A stretch of DNA of 64,000 nucleotides from Sphingomonadales bacterium (GTDB taxonomy: Bacteria > Pseudomonadota > Alphaproteobacteria > Sphingomonadales > Sphingomonadaceae), in the NCBI GenBank assembly GCA_016720115.1, contig JADJXT010000002.1:1134501-1198500 (forward strand), written 5' to 3'. Of the stretch, positions 43,749-52,188 are shown one piece after another. Every line of letters begins with the position of its first letter. The first letter of the stretch is position 1. Made by a program: the position numbers and the translations under genes. The notes below the pieces were generated by a model, which was not told the origin of the DNA, made no database searches, and saw only the letters and a program-made list of their open reading frames with translations.

Positions 43749-44369
43749 ATGAACCCGGCAACACGCCAACGCATATTGGTCACGGCAATGGAGCTGTTCT
43801 GGGAAAAGGGCTATGGATCGACTTCGGTTGCGGACATATTGAGCCGCAGCCAGGTGCATAGCGGTAGCCTTTACCATTTCTTTCCCGGCAAGCAGGACGT
43901 GCTTGTCGGCGTGCTCGAATTTTATCGCGACGGGATAGAGGAAAACCTGCTGAATCCGAATTGGGCGGGCGTTGACGATCCTATAGAGCGGATATTTGCC
44001 TTGCTGGCCGGATATCGCAATTACCTCGTGATGACCGAGTGCACATACGGCTGCCCGATCGGCAGCCTCGCGCTGGAAATCCACGAACCCGACCCCAGGG
44101 TGCGCGAGCTTCTTGCGGTGAATTTCACCAACTGGTCGAATGCCATTGAGCGCTGCCTCGATTCGGCGGGCGACAGGCTCCCCCCCGCAACCGACCGGCC
44201 TGCACTGGCTGAATTCGTGCTGACGGTGATGGAAGGCGGGGTGATGCAGGCACGCACCCATCGCGACATCGGCTATTTCGACCGCAACATTTCGGTCCTG
44301 CGCGGGCATTTCGAATTGCTCGAACAAAGGCGCGCTGCAGATATCGCGCTGGACGGCGGGGCGCGATGA
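43749..44369 (+). CDS. TetR/AcrR-family regulator
   Basis: 206 aa from the ATG at 43749; a Met 10 codons earlier overlaps the previous gene. The HTH reads ATRQRILVTAMELFWEKGYG and VADILSRSQVHSGSLYHFFP. The C-terminal ligand domain is not assignable. It probably represses its own operon through the palindrome at 43136-43157. The stop overlaps the next start by 4 bp. Confidence 0.92.
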   Translation: MNPATRQRILVTAMELFWEKGYGSTSVADILSRSQVHSGSLYHFFPGKQDVLVGVLEFYRDGIEENLLNPNWAGVDDPIERIFALLAGYRNYLVMTECTYGCPIGSLALEIHEPDPRVRELLAVNFTNWSNAIERCLDSAGDRLPPATDRPALAEFVLTVMEGGVMQARTHRDIGYFDRNISVLRGHFELLEQRRAADIALDGGAR

Positions 44370-45343
44370 ACGCACCTTCGATATCATGCCACAAAGCCCC
44401 AAGCCGTAGCTGCCCCGGCACGACCGCGCGGCTCTTTGCATTGCTCATTGCCGGTCTGGCACCGTCGGGTGCCTTGGCGGACAAGGCGGAAAATCAGGTT
44501 CGTATCGAAAGGCCGATCATCGCAGCAGCGGGCGCAATCGCCGGGGCCGATGTTGCCGCCTACGCCCTGTTCGTCAATTCGGGTGCAGACAATGCCATTC
44601 TCGAAGCCAGATGCGATTGCGCAGAAACGGTTGAATTGCATCTGGTGGATCGCGGCCAATCCGGGCGCGGCATGGTCAATGCCTTGCCGCTGCCCCTGCC
44701 TGCAGGAGCGCGAACCGAGATTTCACCACCCGGCATTCCGCGGCACATGATGGCGATGGGCCTGAAAACCGCCATGGCAAAAGGCGACAAAGTGACGCTG
44801 CATTTCCGACTGGCGAGCGGCGAATGGATTTCCGGGCAATTTGATGCCGTCGATAATAGCAGCAAAGCCTGGCAGAATTTTGAAGACATCGACACCGGCA
44901 TAGCGCAGTTGCGCCATGCAGCAGGCAACTGGCGTGTGACTACACGCTTCTTTGGTGCTGACGGCAAGGAGTCCGCAACAGTAGCTGGCAGCTATTTGTT
45001 CGAATGGGTTGTCGAGGATCGGATATTGCGTGGTACGAGCAGAATAGCATCGCTTGGGCTGACCTCTGCAATGCTGTTTTATATCCGACCGTCAGATGGC
45101 TCCATCGAGATGCTGTCGGTTGGCCAGGACGGCGCGGCCTGGACGATGACCGGTCCGATTGGCGCTGAAACCCGCGAGACGCCGGAGGTTGCAATGGCGG
45201 ACGGCACAAAATTGAAACTTCGGTTCACACGATTCAATATAGTTCGCGACCGTTACGAGTCGCGGATGGAACGCTCCACCGACGGCGGCGTCACTTGGGC
45301 GCTGGGCAACCATCAGATTTTTGAACGGCAGGCCGTAGACTAG
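44366..45343 (+). CDS. PCuAC copper-chaperone domain fused to a DUF1579-like domain
   Basis: 325 aa. A signal peptide (about 20-40) leads to a PCu(A)C-type domain (about 50-155) with the copper-binding plan H-x10-M-x23-HxM: HLVDRGQSGRGM, then PRHMMAM. Residues about 165-325 form a DUF1579-like beta-barrel (GNWRVTTRFFGADGKESATV; MERSTDGGVTWALGNHQIFE). I have not seen this fusion described. It may link copper handling to a ligand-binding barrel in the periplasm. It is the last gene of the TetR-regulated operon. Confidence 0.7.
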   Translation: MNAPSISCHKAPSRSCPGTTARLFALLIAGLAPSGALADKAENQVRIERPIIAAAGAIAGADVAAYALFVNSGADNAILEARCDCAETVELHLVDRGQSGRGMVNALPLPLPAGARTEISPPGIPRHMMAMGLKTAMAKGDKVTLHFRLASGEWISGQFDAVDNSSKAWQNFEDIDTGIAQLRHAAGNWRVTTRFFGADGKESATVAGSYLFEWVVEDRILRGTSRIASLGLTSAMLFYIRPSDGSIEMLSVGQDGAAWTMTGPIGAETRETPEVAMADGTKLKLRFTRFNIVRDRYESRMERSTDGGVTWALGNHQIFERQAVD

Positions 45344-45421
45344 CAGCTTCGCATGGCCTGGAGTCGCGCCAATTATCGGCACTTTTTGATATGTTCCAGA
45401 CACAGCAAAAGGGAGGATGGA

Positions 45422-45859
45422 ATGGACATGGAAAGCAAAACACCCGTCAGTCACTGGATCATCAGCGGCCTGTCGCTCGTCTGGAACGCCTTTGGCGCGG
45501 TCGATTACACCATGACGCAAAGCGGGAACGAAGCCTATCTGGCGCAATTCACACCCGAACAGCGCGCCTATTTCGAGGGCTTTCCGGCCTGGATGGAGGC
45601 CGCATGGGCGCTGGGCATATGGGGCGCGGTGGCCGGATCGCTGCTGCTCCTGATGCGCAGCCGCCACGCGGTGACCGCTTTTGGCGTATCGCTGTTCGGG
45701 CTGCTGGTCAGCACGATCTGGCAGTTCGGGCTTTCGGGCGCCGATGTCATGAAGATTTTCGGCACCGGGCCGATGGTGATGACGGCCTTTATCTGGCTGG
45801 TTGCCATTGCCCTGTTTCTCTATGCGCGGAAAAAACGGGATGCGGGGTTGCTGCGCTAA
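45422..45859 (+). CDS. Small integral membrane protein
   Basis: 145 aa, starting after GGGAGG. Four membrane segments: about 10-25 (WIISGLSLVWNAFGAV), 62-79 (AWALGIWGAVAGSLLLLM), 87-104, and 117-135 (MVMTAFIWLVAIALFLYA). It has no recognised domain. Its place after the PCuAC fusion gene is about 78 bp away, so it may or may not be in the same operon. Confidence 0.75.
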   Translation: MDMESKTPVSHWIISGLSLVWNAFGAVDYTMTQSGNEAYLAQFTPEQRAYFEGFPAWMEAAWALGIWGAVAGSLLLLMRSRHAVTAFGVSLFGLLVSTIWQFGLSGADVMKIFGTGPMVMTAFIWLVAIALFLYARKKRDAGLLR

Positions 45860-45948
45860 AGCTGCCGCGATGCGCAACAGCATATTTCCCGGCTGTTAAC
45901 CAAAGGGCTTAGCCACTATTTGAGCATGGCGCGGCTATCAGCCCTGTC

Positions 45949-46653
45949 ATGCGCAAACCCTGTCTTGCCCCGTTGATGATTGCTCTCGCTATTGCCGCCA
46001 GCCCGGCCAATGCGTTATATGAAGGGCTGCAATGCGTACCCTTCGCCCGTGCGCTGACCGGCGTCAGCATATTCGGCGATGCGCATACGTGGTGGGGGCA
46101 GGCAGAGGGCCGGTATCAGCGCGGCGAGCGGCCCAAAGTTGGCGCCGTCATGGCCTTTCGCCCGCACGGCAATATGCGGCTGGGCCATGTCGCTGCGGTG
46201 CGCAAGATCATCGATGACCGTACGCTGCTGATCAGCCACGCCAACTGGTCGACCATCGACGGGATGCGCGGGCATATCGAGGAAAATGTCCGCGTCATCG
46301 ACGTGTCGGAGGACAATGACTGGAGCCGTGTTCGCGTCTGGTACACGCCGAACAGCGCGCTGGGCGGCAATGAATGGCCGCTGCACGGCTTCATTTATCC
46401 TGCAACGACGCGCAAGGACAAGGATGGGCGCGCGGCGTTGGCAGCGGTGCTGGCGAAAACGCCACCCTCGCGGCCTTCGGCGAAACCGGCAGTGCTCGCG
46501 CCTGCCCAGCCCGGTTCAAACCCGGCGCGCACGGTGCTGGCGGCCAACAGCAAGGCAAAGGCCAAATCCGGCGGCTTTGCACTCTCGACCGCGCTGCTCG
46601 CCGAAATCGACCGCAAGGCGAAAAAGGAAGGCCGCGCCAGGGCGCAAAGCTGA
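45949..46653 (+). CDS. Exported CHAP-domain protein
   Basis: 234 aa. A signal peptide (residues 1-22, LMIALAIAASPANA) and a CHAP domain with the expected catalytic Cys (LQCVPFARAL) and His (LGHVAAV). CHAP proteins hydrolyse peptidoglycan amide bonds. Residues about 155-234 are a basic, Pro/Ala/Lys-rich tail. An amidase or endopeptidase role outside the cytoplasm is likely. Confidence 0.88.
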   Translation: MRKPCLAPLMIALAIAASPANALYEGLQCVPFARALTGVSIFGDAHTWWGQAEGRYQRGERPKVGAVMAFRPHGNMRLGHVAAVRKIIDDRTLLISHANWSTIDGMRGHIEENVRVIDVSEDNDWSRVRVWYTPNSALGGNEWPLHGFIYPATTRKDKDGRAALAAVLAKTPPSRPSAKPAVLAPAQPGSNPARTVLAANSKAKAKSGGFALSTALLAEIDRKAKKEGRARAQS

Positions 46654-46777
46654 ACCACGGCGCGGGCGGCCCCACCCACCCAATTTCATCCGCCCGATTT
46701 CGACCGGCATTTGACGATGGTCAATGACTGCCGATGTGCGCAGGCCCATCCTGAGCGCATCAGGAAAGGACGGCGCC

Positions 46778-47158
46778 ATGCTCAAGGTCGAAAAGGATGT
46801 GAAGGCCGGTTATCTCGAACTCACGGTCGACGGCGTGGTTCATCGCGACGAGTATCAGCAGGCGATCGACGCGGTCGATGAATTGCTCACAGCGCACGAA
46901 CAGCTGAATGTCGTCGAGGTGGTGCGCGACATCGGCTGGGTCGAGGCGGAGGTGTGGTGGAAAGACCTGCTCTTCCACCTCTCGCACCGCAACTTCGTCC
47001 ACCGCGTCGCCGTGGTCAGCGATAGCGGCTGGGTCGGCCCCGTCACCCGCATGTTCGCGCCCTTCTACCCGGCAGCCATCCGCACCTTCGGGATCGACCA
47101 ACTGGAATATGCCCGCACCTGGGCAAAGGTTGGGGACCTAGGCAGGGCGGCGGATTAG
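46778..47158 (+). CDS. STAS/SpoIIAA-like protein
   Basis: 126 aa from the ATG at 46778 with AGGAAAGGA. It has the SpoIIAA-like order (LELTVDGVVHRDEYQQAIDA; RNFVHRVAVVSDSGWVGPVT) of short alpha/beta proteins found in many bacteria. No catalytic function is known. Its TAG stop overlaps the uvrB stop of the opposite strand by 3 bp (TTAG). Confidence 0.8.
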   Translation: MLKVEKDVKAGYLELTVDGVVHRDEYQQAIDAVDELLTAHEQLNVVEVVRDIGWVEAEVWWKDLLFHLSHRNFVHRVAVVSDSGWVGPVTRMFAPFYPAAIRTFGIDQLEYARTWAKVGDLGRAAD

Positions 47159-49341
47159 CGCCCAAATTTCCGCTGCGTCTTGCCATAACGCAGCTTGCGC
47201 GTCCCCGGCTTGCCTTCCTGCGCGCGGCCCTTCGGCGCAGCCACGCGCTGCTCGTGCGGCAGGCCCAGTTCCTCTGCCTCGAGCGCGCGGATTTCGTCGC
47301 GCAGGCGGCCTGCTTCCTCGAATTCGAGGTCGGCGGCGGCGGCGCGCATTTTCTTCTCCAGCTCCTCGATATAGGCGCGCAGGTTATGCCCGACGAGGTT
47401 GTTGGCGCCCTCAGCATCGATCTCCACCAGCACGCCGTCGCGGCTCGCGGTATCGGCGACGATATCATGGATGTTGCGCTTGATCGTCGTCGGGGTGATG
47501 CCGTGCGCCTCGTTATATTCGCGCTGTTTTTCGCGCCGCCGGTCGGTCTCGCGCATCGCGCGCTCCATGCTGCCGGTGATGCGGTCGGCATAGAGGATCA
47601 CCCGCCCCTCGACATTGCGCGCGGCGCGGCCGATCGTCTGGATCAGCGAGGTTTCGCTGCGCAAAAAGCCTTCCTTGTCGGCATCCAAAATGCACACCAG
47701 CCCGCATTCGGGAATGTCGAGTCCTTCGCGCAGCAGGTTGATGCCGACGAGCACGTCATAGACCCCCAGCCGCAAATCGCGGATCAGCTCGATACGCTCC
47801 AGCGTTTCGACATCCGAGTGCATGTAGCGGACACGCAGCCCCGCCTCGTGCATGAACTCGGTCAAATCCTCCGCCATCCGCTTGGTCAGCGTCGTCACCA
47901 GCGTGCGATAACCAAGCTCGGCGGTCTTGCGGCATTCGTTGATGCAATCCTGCACCTGATCCTCGACCGGCTTGATCTCGACCGGCGGGTCGATGAGGCC
48001 GGTGGGGCGGATCACCTGCTCGGCAAAGACGCCGCCGGTCTGCTCCATCTCCCAATTGCCGGGGGTGGCCGATACGCTGACCGTTTGCGGGCGCATCGCA
48101 TCCCATTCGTTGAAGCGCAAAGGCCGGTTGTCGATGCAACTCGGCAGGCGGAAGCCATATTCGGCGAGCGTGATCTTGCGCCGGTGGTCCCCGCGCGCCA
48201 TCGCGCCGATCTGCGGGATCGTCTGGTGGCTTTCATCGACAAAAAGCAAGGCATTGTCGGGCAGATATTCGAACAGCGTCGGCGGCGGCTCGCCCGGCAG
48301 GCGCCCGGTGAGGAAGCGCGAATAATTCTCGATCCCCGCGCAGCTTCCGGTCGCCGCGATCATTTCGAGATCGAAATTGGTGCGCTGTTCGAGCCGCTGC
48401 GCCTCGAGCAGCCGCCCCTCGGCGACCAGTTCCTCGAGCCGGTGGGCCAGCTCGAACCGGATCGCCTCGGTTGCCTGCTTCATCGTCGGCCCCGGCGTCA
48501 CATAATGGCTGTTGGCATAGACGCGCACATGATCGAGCCGCGCCCCCGCCTTGCCGGTCAAGGGATCGAATTCGACAATCTCCTCCACCTCGTCACCGAA
48601 CATCGAAATGCGCCAGGCCATATCCTCATAATGCGACGGGAAGAGTTCGAGATTGTCGCCGCGCACGCGGAAATTGCCGCGCGCAAAGGCGGCATCGTTG
48701 CGCTTGTATTGCAGCGCGACCAGCTTGCGGATCAGATCGCGCTGGTCGATGCTTTCGCCTTTCTTGATGTCGAAAATCATCGCCGAATAGGTTTCGACCG
48801 AGCCGATACCGTAAAGGCAGGAGACCGAGGCGACGATCAGCACATCGTCGCGTTCGAGCAGAGAGCGGGTGGCCGAATGGCGCATCCGGTCAATCGCCTC
48901 GTTCACGCTCGATTCCTTTTCGATATAGGTATCGCTGCGCGGCACATAGGCCTCTGGCTGGTAATAATCGTAATAGCTGACGAAATATTCGACGGCATTT
49001 TCGGGGAAAAAGCTCTTGAATTCCCCATAAAGCTGCGCCGCGAGGATCTTGTTGGGCGCAAGCACCAGCGCCGGTCGCTGCAGCGCCTCGACCACCTTCG
49101 CCATGGTGAAGGTCTTACCCGATCCGGTGACGCCGAGCAGCACCTGATCCTTCTCCCCCGCCAGCGCGGTTTCGGTAAGCTCGCGGATCGCTGTCGGCTG
49201 GTCGCCCGCAGGCTGGTAATCCGAAACCAGCCTGAAAGGCCGCCCGCCTTCAACCTTGGGCGGCCGCGCCGGTCGATGCGGCGTGAAACTGCCGTCGGTT
49301 TCGGGTTCTTCAAGCCCCCGGCGGATGATGAGGTTGGACAT
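47155..49341 (-). CDS. uvrB: Excinuclease ABC subunit B
   Basis: 728 aa. The Walker A motif LGVTGSGKTFTMAK, beta-hairpin YYDYYQPEAYVP, helicase motifs VDESHQTIPQIGAM and RAARNVEGRVILYADR, and the C-terminal UVR domain (EFEEAGRLRDEIRALE) are present. It recognises DNA damage with UvrA and recruits UvrC in nucleotide excision repair. It carries a C-terminal basic tail beyond the UVR domain. Identification is secure. Confidence 0.97.
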   Translation of the reverse strand: MSNLIIRRGLEEPETDGSFTPHRPARPPKVEGGRPFRLVSDYQPAGDQPTAIRELTETALAGEKDQVLLGVTGSGKTFTMAKVVEALQRPALVLAPNKILAAQLYGEFKSFFPENAVEYFVSYYDYYQPEAYVPRSDTYIEKESSVNEAIDRMRHSATRSLLERDDVLIVASVSCLYGIGSVETYSAMIFDIKKGESIDQRDLIRKLVALQYKRNDAAFARGNFRVRGDNLELFPSHYEDMAWRISMFGDEVEEIVEFDPLTGKAGARLDHVRVYANSHYVTPGPTMKQATEAIRFELAHRLEELVAEGRLLEAQRLEQRTNFDLEMIAATGSCAGIENYSRFLTGRLPGEPPPTLFEYLPDNALLFVDESHQTIPQIGAMARGDHRRKITLAEYGFRLPSCIDNRPLRFNEWDAMRPQTVSVSATPGNWEMEQTGGVFAEQVIRPTGLIDPPVEIKPVEDQVQDCINECRKTAELGYRTLVTTLTKRMAEDLTEFMHEAGLRVRYMHSDVETLERIELIRDLRLGVYDVLVGINLLREGLDIPECGLVCILDADKEGFLRSETSLIQTIGRAARNVEGRVILYADRITGSMERAMRETDRRREKQREYNEAHGITPTTIKRNIHDIVADTASRDGVLVEIDAEGANNLVGHNLRAYIEELEKKMRAAAADLEFEEAGRLRDEIRALEAEELGLPHEQRVAAPKGRAQEGKPGTRKLRYGKTQRKFGR

Positions 49342-49468
49342 GTTCGCTATGTGGGCGGGATTGGGGGATGGGGCAAGGGTTGAGTGCAGGATGATGTGCA
49401 GGTAACCGTTATCTTCAATCTAACACTGCCAAAGCCTCACTTACTCCCAACACCGGGACACCCGCCGC

Positions 49469-49852
49469 CTAACGCAAGCTCAATAAATCATCATCACCAG
49501 AAACAATCGCATCGGCTTTTGCCATCAGAGCCACAGCCGCAACTTGATCGTCGTCTGGATCGCGATGCACCACCTTCGTCACTTCCGACGGCTCAACCAC
49601 CGTCACGATCGAACAATAGTGAAAGAGCATTGCCTCCGCCGACATTGCCATGGCGGCGAGGGGTTGCAGCTTGGGGTAGGCAAGCACGCGTTGCAATTCT
49701 CCCAAGAGCATCGGACTGGTGAAAAGTTGAAGTCTTGCCGGATCAGCAGCCAGCCGCAACAGGGCGCGAGGCTTTCCGTCCCACAGCAGGGCTGAAACGA
49801 CAATGTTGGTATCAATTACAAAACGCAGCGGCCTGTTCGGCGTGGGCTGCAC
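49469..49852 (-). CDS. PIN-domain toxin of a toxin-antitoxin pair
   Basis: 127 aa, GTG start directly after the antitoxin stop. The PIN catalytic acids are present: Asp in FVIDTNIVVSALL, Glu in LLGELQRV, Asp in HRDPDDDQVAA, and Asp in VSGDDDLLSL. This group (COG1569-like) makes an RNase that is blocked by the small partner. An uncoupled start suggests it is translated from the same message as the antitoxin. uvrB lies downstream on the same strand. Confidence 0.85.
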   Translation of the reverse strand: MQPTPNRPLRFVIDTNIVVSALLWDGKPRALLRLAADPARLQLFTSPMLLGELQRVLAYPKLQPLAAMAMSAEAMLFHYCSIVTVVEPSEVTKVVHRDPDDDQVAAVALMAKADAIVSGDDDLLSLR

Positions 49853-50077
49853 TTACGCAGCTTTGCGTGCTGCCCGAATGGCTTCGGCGATCAGTTTCTC
49901 GTCAGCGACTGACGGCTCAACATCACCTGATTTGGCCCAAGCCCTTTCGAGCGCAGCCATGCCTTCGGTGCGCAACTTCTCACGCAGCATCGCCTGCATC
50001 GCTTCTGGCGCGAGCAGCCCTGCCGCGGCAGCGGCCTTGGCAAGTTCATCGGGAAGCGAGAGCTGAACCTTGGTCAT
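49853..50077 (-). CDS. Antitoxin partner of the PIN-domain toxin
   Basis: 74 aa from the ATG at 50077 (GTG at 50083 would add two residues). It is helical and Ala-rich with VQLSLPDELAKAAAAAGLLA, a ribbon-helix-helix-like head, followed by a C-terminal toxin-binding segment (AIRAARKAA). It immediately precedes the PIN gene, as usual for such pairs. It would bind its own promoter and neutralise the toxin. Confidence 0.8.
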   Translation of the reverse strand: MTKVQLSLPDELAKAAAAAGLLAPEAMQAMLREKLRTEGMAALERAWAKSGDVEPSVADEKLIAEAIRAARKAA

Positions 50078-50525
50078 GGTCACCTTCTACCATCGTACAC
50101 CGTGAACTGGCAACATTCACGACACCCCCTGTCCTACACGGCCAAAATCTGCTCCAGACTGGCGGATGGAATGGGTTCGTTGCACGCTTCAATATCGCTC
50201 CGCCGCGCGGGCGGAGCGCTGTGGGGTTTGGGGTGCGAATTTGGTTCGCGCAGAGGCGCAGAAATTTCGCAGAGGCCGCAGAGAGTCTTTTCGGCGAAAC
50301 CGATTTCCAGTCGAAAGGTTCATGGCGGCGGCAAATGTCGTTGAGTTGAATGCGCTGCGCGCAACTTTGCCCCTCTGCGATCTCTGCGTCTCCTCTGCGC
50401 CTCTGCGTGAACCAAAAAATCCGGTACCCTCCACGCACGCAATGGCGTCAGATGACACCCCCCACCTACCCCTCTACTTTCTGAAGAATCCGCCACTTTT
50501 TGGCAGGTCACATGCGCACCGAAGC
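50078..50525. other. Non-coding region with GCAGAGGCGCAG inverted repeat
   Basis: About 450 bp between the antitoxin start and the flippase stop without a credible gene. It holds two 20-nt inverted arms, 50243-50262 and 50394-50413, matching at 19 positions (GGTTCGCGCAGAGGCGCAGA), and shorter GCAGAG/CTCTGC tandem units next to each arm. The promoter of the toxin module must lie at its left edge. Nothing else is recognised. Confidence 0.7.
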
Positions 50526-52010
50526 CTATTTCCTGAACAGCACCCGATCCTCCGGCCCGAAGCCCCAGCGCCAGATCACCCAGAGGTACACGCCAAGGAT
50601 CGCGGGGACGCCCAGCGCCAGTTCGGCCCATTCGGGAAGCTGGGTTGCGCCGATGCCGATGAGGATCGCGGCGGCGACGGCGGGGAGCAGGCTCCAGCGC
50701 CAGATCGAGAGCGGTTCACCCAACAGCTTTGCCAGCAGCACAGCCTTCGCCAGCGAGGCCGCGCCCAGCGCGAGCATCAGCGCGCAGGCGACCGCGGCGG
50801 CCTGTGCCAGCCCCACAAATTGCGGCTTCAGCCGCAGCATCGGCACCAGCTCGATCAGGATCAGGCTGAGCACCACCTGCAGCGCCAGCATGCCGAGCGA
50901 GAGGAGGAGGTTGCGGTGCCGCGCCATATAGACCAGCGCGCTTTCGCTGACCACGGCGGTCGCCGCCGCGACCTCTGCCGCCAGCAGGAACGCCATCGCT
51001 GCCGTGCCGCCGACAAATTCGGGGCCGACAAGCCCCATCACCGCCTCACCCGGAATGCCGAGCGCGAGCGCGATCCCCGCCTGCGCAGCGATGATCCAGA
51101 AGCCGACCTGCCCGACCTGTTTGGCGATCTCCCCATAATTTTTCGCCTGCAGGTTGCGGGTGATGACGGGGCCGAGGATCGGATCGAAACTCGATTTCAG
51201 TTTCTGCGGCAGGCTGGCGACCTGCTGCGCGACATAGTAAATCCCGACCACCGCGGGCGAGGCGAAGAGGCCGAGGATCGCGAGATCGAGCCTGCGGCTG
51301 CCCCATTCGATCGCATCCGCCGCCGCCAGCGGCAGGTTACGGCGGGCGAGTGCATAGAGTTCCGACGGGCACGGACGCCATCCGTGGGGCAGGCCATAAC
51401 TGCGCAGCAAGGGCCACAAAGCCGCCAGCATCGCGGCGAGCATCGAGGCGACATAGGACAGGATCAGGCCATCGCGCGCCGAATAGAAGAACAGCGCGCC
51501 TGCCGCGATGCTGATCGTCCACGGCTCGACAACCGCCCTTGCCCGCACCGTCGAGGCGACATCGAAGCGATAGGCGAGCGCGGCAAGCGCGATATCGGTC
51601 CAGACGATCGCGAAAATGGTCAGCGGCAGGAAACGGTCGAGCCCGTTCAACTCGCTGTTGGGAAACATCAGCCAGGGCAGCGCGACCAGCACCGCCGCGC
51701 CCAGCGCCGAGGCGACCGTGCCCACCAGAATGGCATCGCCGACGACATGGGTGTCGGGCCGGTCCTGCCGCGACAGCGCCTCTGCCAGCCCGCGCCGCAA
51801 CCCAAGCGTCGCCAGCTGCGCGACAAATTCGACCACGAGCACCGCATAGGCAAAGCGCCCCAGCACCTCCGGCCCGTAGAGCCGCCCCGCGATGAACAGA
51901 AAGGGGATGCGCGCGGCGAGGCGCAGGACAAAGCCGAACACATTGGTCCGCCCGCCCTTGGCCAGCGCCTTCAGATCGGCTTCGTTCCGGTCAGCTTCGG
52001 TTGCCGTCAA
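50526..52010 (-). CDS. Polysaccharide flippase (Wzx/MurJ-type, MOP superfamily)
   Basis: 494 aa from a TTG at 52010 placed 5 nt after GGAGG; an ATG 84 bp upstream would start inside a repeat hairpin (residues encoded by that hairpin read MAGWGRGLVPNPFQ and look non-native). Twelve to fourteen hydrophobic segments cover the protein, with the MOP-type repeats (FAYAVLVVEFVAQLATLGLR; ALARRNLPLAAADAIEWGSR). It probably moves lipid-linked sugar units or whole glycans across the inner membrane. No glycosyltransferase neighbours are present, so the substrate is unknown. Confidence 0.85.
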   Translation of the reverse strand: MTATEADRNEADLKALAKGGRTNVFGFVLRLAARIPFLFIAGRLYGPEVLGRFAYAVLVVEFVAQLATLGLRRGLAEALSRQDRPDTHVVGDAILVGTVASALGAAVLVALPWLMFPNSELNGLDRFLPLTIFAIVWTDIALAALAYRFDVASTVRARAVVEPWTISIAAGALFFYSARDGLILSYVASMLAAMLAALWPLLRSYGLPHGWRPCPSELYALARRNLPLAAADAIEWGSRRLDLAILGLFASPAVVGIYYVAQQVASLPQKLKSSFDPILGPVITRNLQAKNYGEIAKQVGQVGFWIIAAQAGIALALGIPGEAVMGLVGPEFVGGTAAMAFLLAAEVAAATAVVSESALVYMARHRNLLLSLGMLALQVVLSLILIELVPMLRLKPQFVGLAQAAAVACALMLALGAASLAKAVLLAKLLGEPLSIWRWSLLPAVAAAILIGIGATQLPEWAELALGVPAILGVYLWVIWRWGFGPEDRVLFRK

Positions 52011-52040
52011 ACTCCCCTCCGTTTGCGGGCATATATGGTG

Positions 52041-52143
52041 GTTCCAGCCAAGCTGGAACGGGTTCGGCACCAGCCCTCTCCCCCACCCGGCCACCCATAT
52101 ACGATACCCTGTGGGTGGTCGGGTGGGGGAGAGGGCTGGTGCC
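52041..52143. repeat. Large hairpin repeat between the flippase gene and gpsA
   Basis: Arms 52066-52097 and 52112-52143 form a 32-bp stem with one mismatch around a 14-nt loop; each arm carries CCCTCTCCCCCACCCG. A small hairpin GTTCCAGC-CAA-GCTGGAAC lies beside it at 52041-52059. The element covers the DNA in front of the flippase start. Confidence 0.8.
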
Positions 52144-52146
52144 GCC

Positions 52147-52169
52147 TAAAAACCCTATCAGGGTTTTTA
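52147..52169 (-). terminator. Terminator-like hairpin after gpsA
   Basis: AAAAACCCT-ATC-AGGGTTTTT (52148-52168) is a palindrome whose outer part is an A/T stem, 20 bp beyond the gpsA stop. On the minus strand the hairpin ends in TTTTT, so it can work as a weak Rho-independent terminator in either direction. Confidence 0.6.
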
Positions 52170-52188
52170 CATTGCCGACGCAAAAAAT

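Noticed and set aside
47254..49383. 709-codon open frame on the plus strand opposite uvrB
   Set aside because: It has no family motif, lies wholly antisense to a clear uvrB, and is a typical product of high GC with few stop codons.
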